The position numbers were made by a program, and so were the translations under genes. From Apostichopus japonicus (Eukaryota; Echinodermata; Holothuroidea; Aspidochirotida; Stichopodidae): DNA of 51,500 nucleotides. Positions 48,391 through 51,500 of this stretch are shown in pieces (positions within the stretch are counted from its first letter, which is position 1; the number at the start of each line of letters is the position of its first letter). The DNA is taken from NCBI RefSeq assembly GCF_037975245.1, contig NC_092571.1, positions 7,918,501 to 7,970,000 of the forward strand, given 5' to 3'. The notes below the pieces were generated by a model. The model worked only from the letters and a program-made list of their open reading frames with translations, had not been told where the DNA came from and searched no databases.

Positions 48391-49092
48391 AGTCGAGGCG
48401 GGGTGACTTTTTGGATCTTAAAATGCGACTAGGTGCAACAAATTCAATACACTGTGTATTGAATATAATTATTGATATTTCCAATATGCAAATCTGGCTT
48501 TCGTAAATCGTTTCTCTGGATTTAGTTATTCAACGCATTCAGTAGAGCTGCAACGTTGAAAATCAATTCCTGAAGCTAGCACTGTAGCACATGCCGCGGA
48601 TTCATCACAGCTAGTGTGTTAGCTCCAGGATTCGTAACCTGTGCTGCGAACCATGTGCTAGCTCCAGCTCCAGTTATTCTGCATGCTACATGTTACGATG
48701 TTAAACACAAATTCGACTTAGATTCGAAACAAATAGGCCTATTTGATAGAGCTGTTGTGGGGGAATAATTTCGATTAGGGTTGTGCACATATGTCTTCAA
48801 AAGCGACAAAAAAAGTGAACTAAGGTCTGGAAAAAAGTGGGGGGAAATGCCCCTCTCCCCCCCCCCCGTAATCCCGCCCATGGTTCGCGCTATAGTATAT
48901 ATATATTCGTTATCTTTATATCTTTATGGTTACTGGTTGCTACAGCCCTATTTTCCTTTTTTTTTATCGGCAAACCAAAGATCATTACGGATGCGGTCCG
49001 TCTAGCTAATTGATTTCGAGAAGAAAAGTAAAAACTACTTTCGGTGACGTTTTTTTGGTGATATTTAGTAACAAATTGTGACACGGTCTTAG

Positions 49093-49368
49093 ACAGGCGC
49101 GTTGCAAGGAATTTGACAAGGGAGGAGCGAAGCTTTTAGGCAAACTATCTAAGCGTAAAAGAAAATTTTGGCCGAAATTGCCTCCCAGATCGCTGGAAAT
49201 GGCACTTCCCATAAAATTCCCATAAATTACTAGCAATATCATAAACAAAAAATACAAAAAAAAATGTTCAACAAAAACTATGCCACCAAATATTGGGGGG
49301 ATATTAGAAACTATATCCCCCCACCTAAAATATTGGGGGACATGTTCCCCCCCCCCCATGATCGCCGC
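49093..49368. mobile_element. Repeat fragment or MITE of the CAGGCGCG family
   Basis: It begins CAGGCGCGTTGCAAGGAATT, like the element at 2039-2339, and includes the reverse copy of the CCCAGATCGCTGGAAATGGC block. The right end after a C11 run (GATCGCCGCCCAT) is different. Flanks GTCTTAGA and GTCTTGGT match at six of eight bases, so a decayed 8-bp duplication is possible. Confidence 0.45.
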
Positions 49369-49741
49369 CCATGTCTTGGTGGACATAACATTCCCAGAGA
49401 CATTACACAATTTAATTGTTTTATGAGACGCCCGATTTTATTTATCATATAATTTATGGTATTTTTACGATTCTCTATAGTGCTTACGTAACTGTGTTTC
49501 TGTGCCACGTATCTCTCTCGCAAAGTCACAGTAAAAGATTTTGATCAGTTTTTGTGCTGTAATTAGGTCCAATGGGGAACAATAGACACAAACGAGCAAG
49601 TTTTAGATAGAAAACAAAATTTCTAGCTAACGTGCTCTATTTTAGTCTACTGATAAAGCGATTTTAACGTTATATTCAACCCAATTCCATCGCTCGATCT
49701 ACAGGTGTTTATGCTGGTACTTTGATAGTACTACGGGGTCT

Positions 49742-51022
49742 GCCCGATATTCATAAGGTCCGCTATTCATAAGGGTCATTGTTCATAAGGTTCGTTATTC
49801 ATAACGTGCCATTTTTCGATAAAAAAGGTTCGCTATTCATAATTGAAATAAAGGTTCGTCATTCATAATAAAAAGGGATCATAATTCATAAGGTCCGGTA
49901 TTCATAATGGAAACAAAGGTTCGATATTCATAATGGGCAAAAAGGTTCGATATCCATAATGGACAAAAAGGTTCGATATTCATAATAGAACAAAGGGTTC
50001 GTAATCCATAATAGACAAAAAGGTTCGTTATTCATAATAGGAAGAAAGGTCCGATATTTATAATGGAGCAAAGGGTCCGTTATTCATAATGGGAAAAAGG
50101 TTCGTTATTCATAATAGGAGAAAGGGTCCGATATTCATAATCGATCAAAAGGTTCATAATCCATAATGTGAAAAAAGGTTCGTTATTCATAATAGGAGAG
50201 AAGTGCGTCATACAAGTGCAAAAGACGTCCTCCATTTTCGCGAACGCCTATAGTGTTCAATCAGTGACAGACTTTTTATTCGGGGGGGGGGGCACAACAG
50301 TCCTATGGGGGGCACCACCAGATGGTGGCGGATGCATAAATTTTGCAGAGAATATGAGCCACACACTATCAAGACCATGCTTCACCCTACCCCCTGCAGC
50401 AAAACCTACATTTTCGACATATTAACGGCATAAACTTGTACGTTTCCTAAAGGGGGTCTTTTCCTAATTGTGAATGATACCGAACCTTTTTGGCTAGGCC
50501 TATTATGAATAACGAACCCTTTTTCCATAATGAATATCGTCTCATCTACCTATTGGCATTTGTCACATTTTGTTGGTGTAATTTGGCGATGACACCTATT
50601 TATTCTTCGTTTATCTGCAAATTAGCCAGGCCCGGAAAGGGTCATTTCCGGCGATCTAGGGAGTATCTTTACTCAAAAAGTTTCTGTACGCTACGCGCCA
50701 ACCTGTGGTGGCCCTCCGCTTAGATAGTGTCGAAAGCGCCCCTAGAGACCATTCTCGCCCCTCCTGGCCAATACCCCTAGCTCCGCGAATGCTTTTTCAC
50801 CATTATGAATATCGAACCCTTTCACCAATTATGAACAACGAACCTTTTTCACCATTATGAATATCGAACCCTTTTACCAATTATGAACGACGAACCTTTT
50901 TTTTTCCATTATGAATAACGAACCTTATGAACAATGAACCCTTTTGCTCATTATGAATAGCGAACCTTATGGACAATGAACCTTATGGATAATGACCTTT
51001 ATGAACCTTATGAATATCGGGC
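49742..51022. mobile_element. Foldback-like element with arms of tandem ATTCATAAT units
   Basis: The left arm (49742 to about 50205) holds some 18 units of about 17-27 bp of the form AAGGTTCGTTATTCATAAT. The right arm (about 50478-51022) holds the same unit inverted (ATTATGAATAACGAACCTT). The outermost ends are a perfect 17-bp inverted pair, GCCCGATATTCATAAGG and CCTTATGAATATCGGGC. The centre has a G11 tract and unrelated sequence, and the right arm is interrupted at about 50630-50790 by a hAT-associated repeat. No protein is encoded and no target duplication is evident. Long inverted arms of short subrepeats are the hallmark of foldback transposons. Confidence 0.75.
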
Positions 51023-51175
51023 TGTCACCGTTGCTGATTGCAATAAGTTTGTAACACATAAGTTCGTGCTTCATAGCCAGCTGGTTAAAGCTATAGTTAT
51101 AGGTGACTCTTTGCATCCCATACAGACATGCACTTCTTTTCATTCTTGCCCTTATAGTTTTTTTTTCTGTGTAAG

Positions 51176-51262
51176 AGGGGTGTGGGAGTGGAGATGAGGA
51201 GGGATGTGGGGGTGGAGATGAGGAGGGAGAGGCGTGGGTGAGGAGGGAAGGGAAGAGGATGG
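51176..51262. repeat. Purine-rich minisatellite
   Basis: Units of the form GTGGAGATGAGGAGGGA repeat two to three times, then decay into GGGAAGGGAAGAGG. The strand is almost free of C. Confidence 0.7.
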
Positions 51263-51500
51263 AGAAAGAATTTTAAGTCTTCCTATCATTTCAAAATGCA
51301 AGGTGGTGTGGATTTGAACAAATAAATCATCAAATTATATTTGCTAATTGAATTTTGTTTCTCTTTTTCTCCAAAGTTTTTCTCCTAATAGTTCACGTAA
51401 ATCTGAGAGGTCCAGATTGCACCCATTTAGTCCTCAGTTTTGGGAATTAGAAGCACCCTTTTTCATTAATGATATGTACACTTTTTTTTCCAGTTTTGCC

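Larger units (their letters stand above)
45334..51500. other. Repeat-filled right end of the window
   Basis: No coding exon is recognised. Contents in order: dispersed repeat 45728-45962, hAT-like element 45975-46629, minisatellite 47257-47395, degenerate repeats 47690-48390, repeat 49093-49368, foldback-like element 49742-51022, and purine-rich minisatellite 51176-51262. At the right edge, CTTTTTTTTCCAG at about 51482-51494 is acceptor-like and may precede an exon beyond the window. Confidence 0.5.

Overview
The window looks like nuclear DNA of a marine invertebrate deuterostome, most likely an echinoderm; I cannot name the species. It is AT-rich, its genes are split by GT-AG introns, and dispersed repeats fill the gaps. 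The protein sequences are animal-like. The LTR retrotransposon has the protease-integrase-...-RNase H order and SCAN-like capsid of Gmr1-like elements, a group known from deuterostomes.

Layout. (1) 1-3.9 kb: minus-strand 5' part of a Dispatched/Patched-like membrane protein gene that runs off the left edge. (2) 3.9-12.3 kb: no convincing coding exon; dispersed repeats, a hAT-like MITE with an exact 8-bp target duplication, and donor-like sites that could belong to untranslated first exons of gene 1. (3) 12.33-17.60 kb: a young but defective Ty3/gypsy (Gmr1-like) element with two 1099-bp LTRs and target duplication CTAAG. (4) 17.6-22.1 kb: repeats and minisatellites. (5) 22.09-26.27 kb, minus strand: a complete five-exon gene for proteasome subunit beta type-6 (229 aa). 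(6) 26.33-45.29 kb, plus strand: a sixteen-exon gene for a 979-residue PRDM-like protein (split PR domain, three AT-hooks, one C2HC and eleven C2H2-like fingers, acidic Q/T-rich tail). All exon phases agree. (7) 45.3-51.5 kb: hAT-like and other repeats, ending in a foldback-like element with long inverted arms made of short tandem units.

Genes 5 and 6 are head to head, with only 62 bp between their start codons. That gap carries a YY1-type site and a ZNF143-like site, so they probably share a bidirectional promoter.

The most unusual signal is inside the PRDM-like gene. Four of its exons (5, 9, 10 and 15) end in a tandem repeat whose unit spans the exon's 3' end, the 5' splice donor and the start of the intron. 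The largest is an exact 40 x 66-bp array in which CAGGTAGTT, the splice donor, is kept in every copy. A gene with serially duplicated splice donors at four exon ends is not something I know to have been described.
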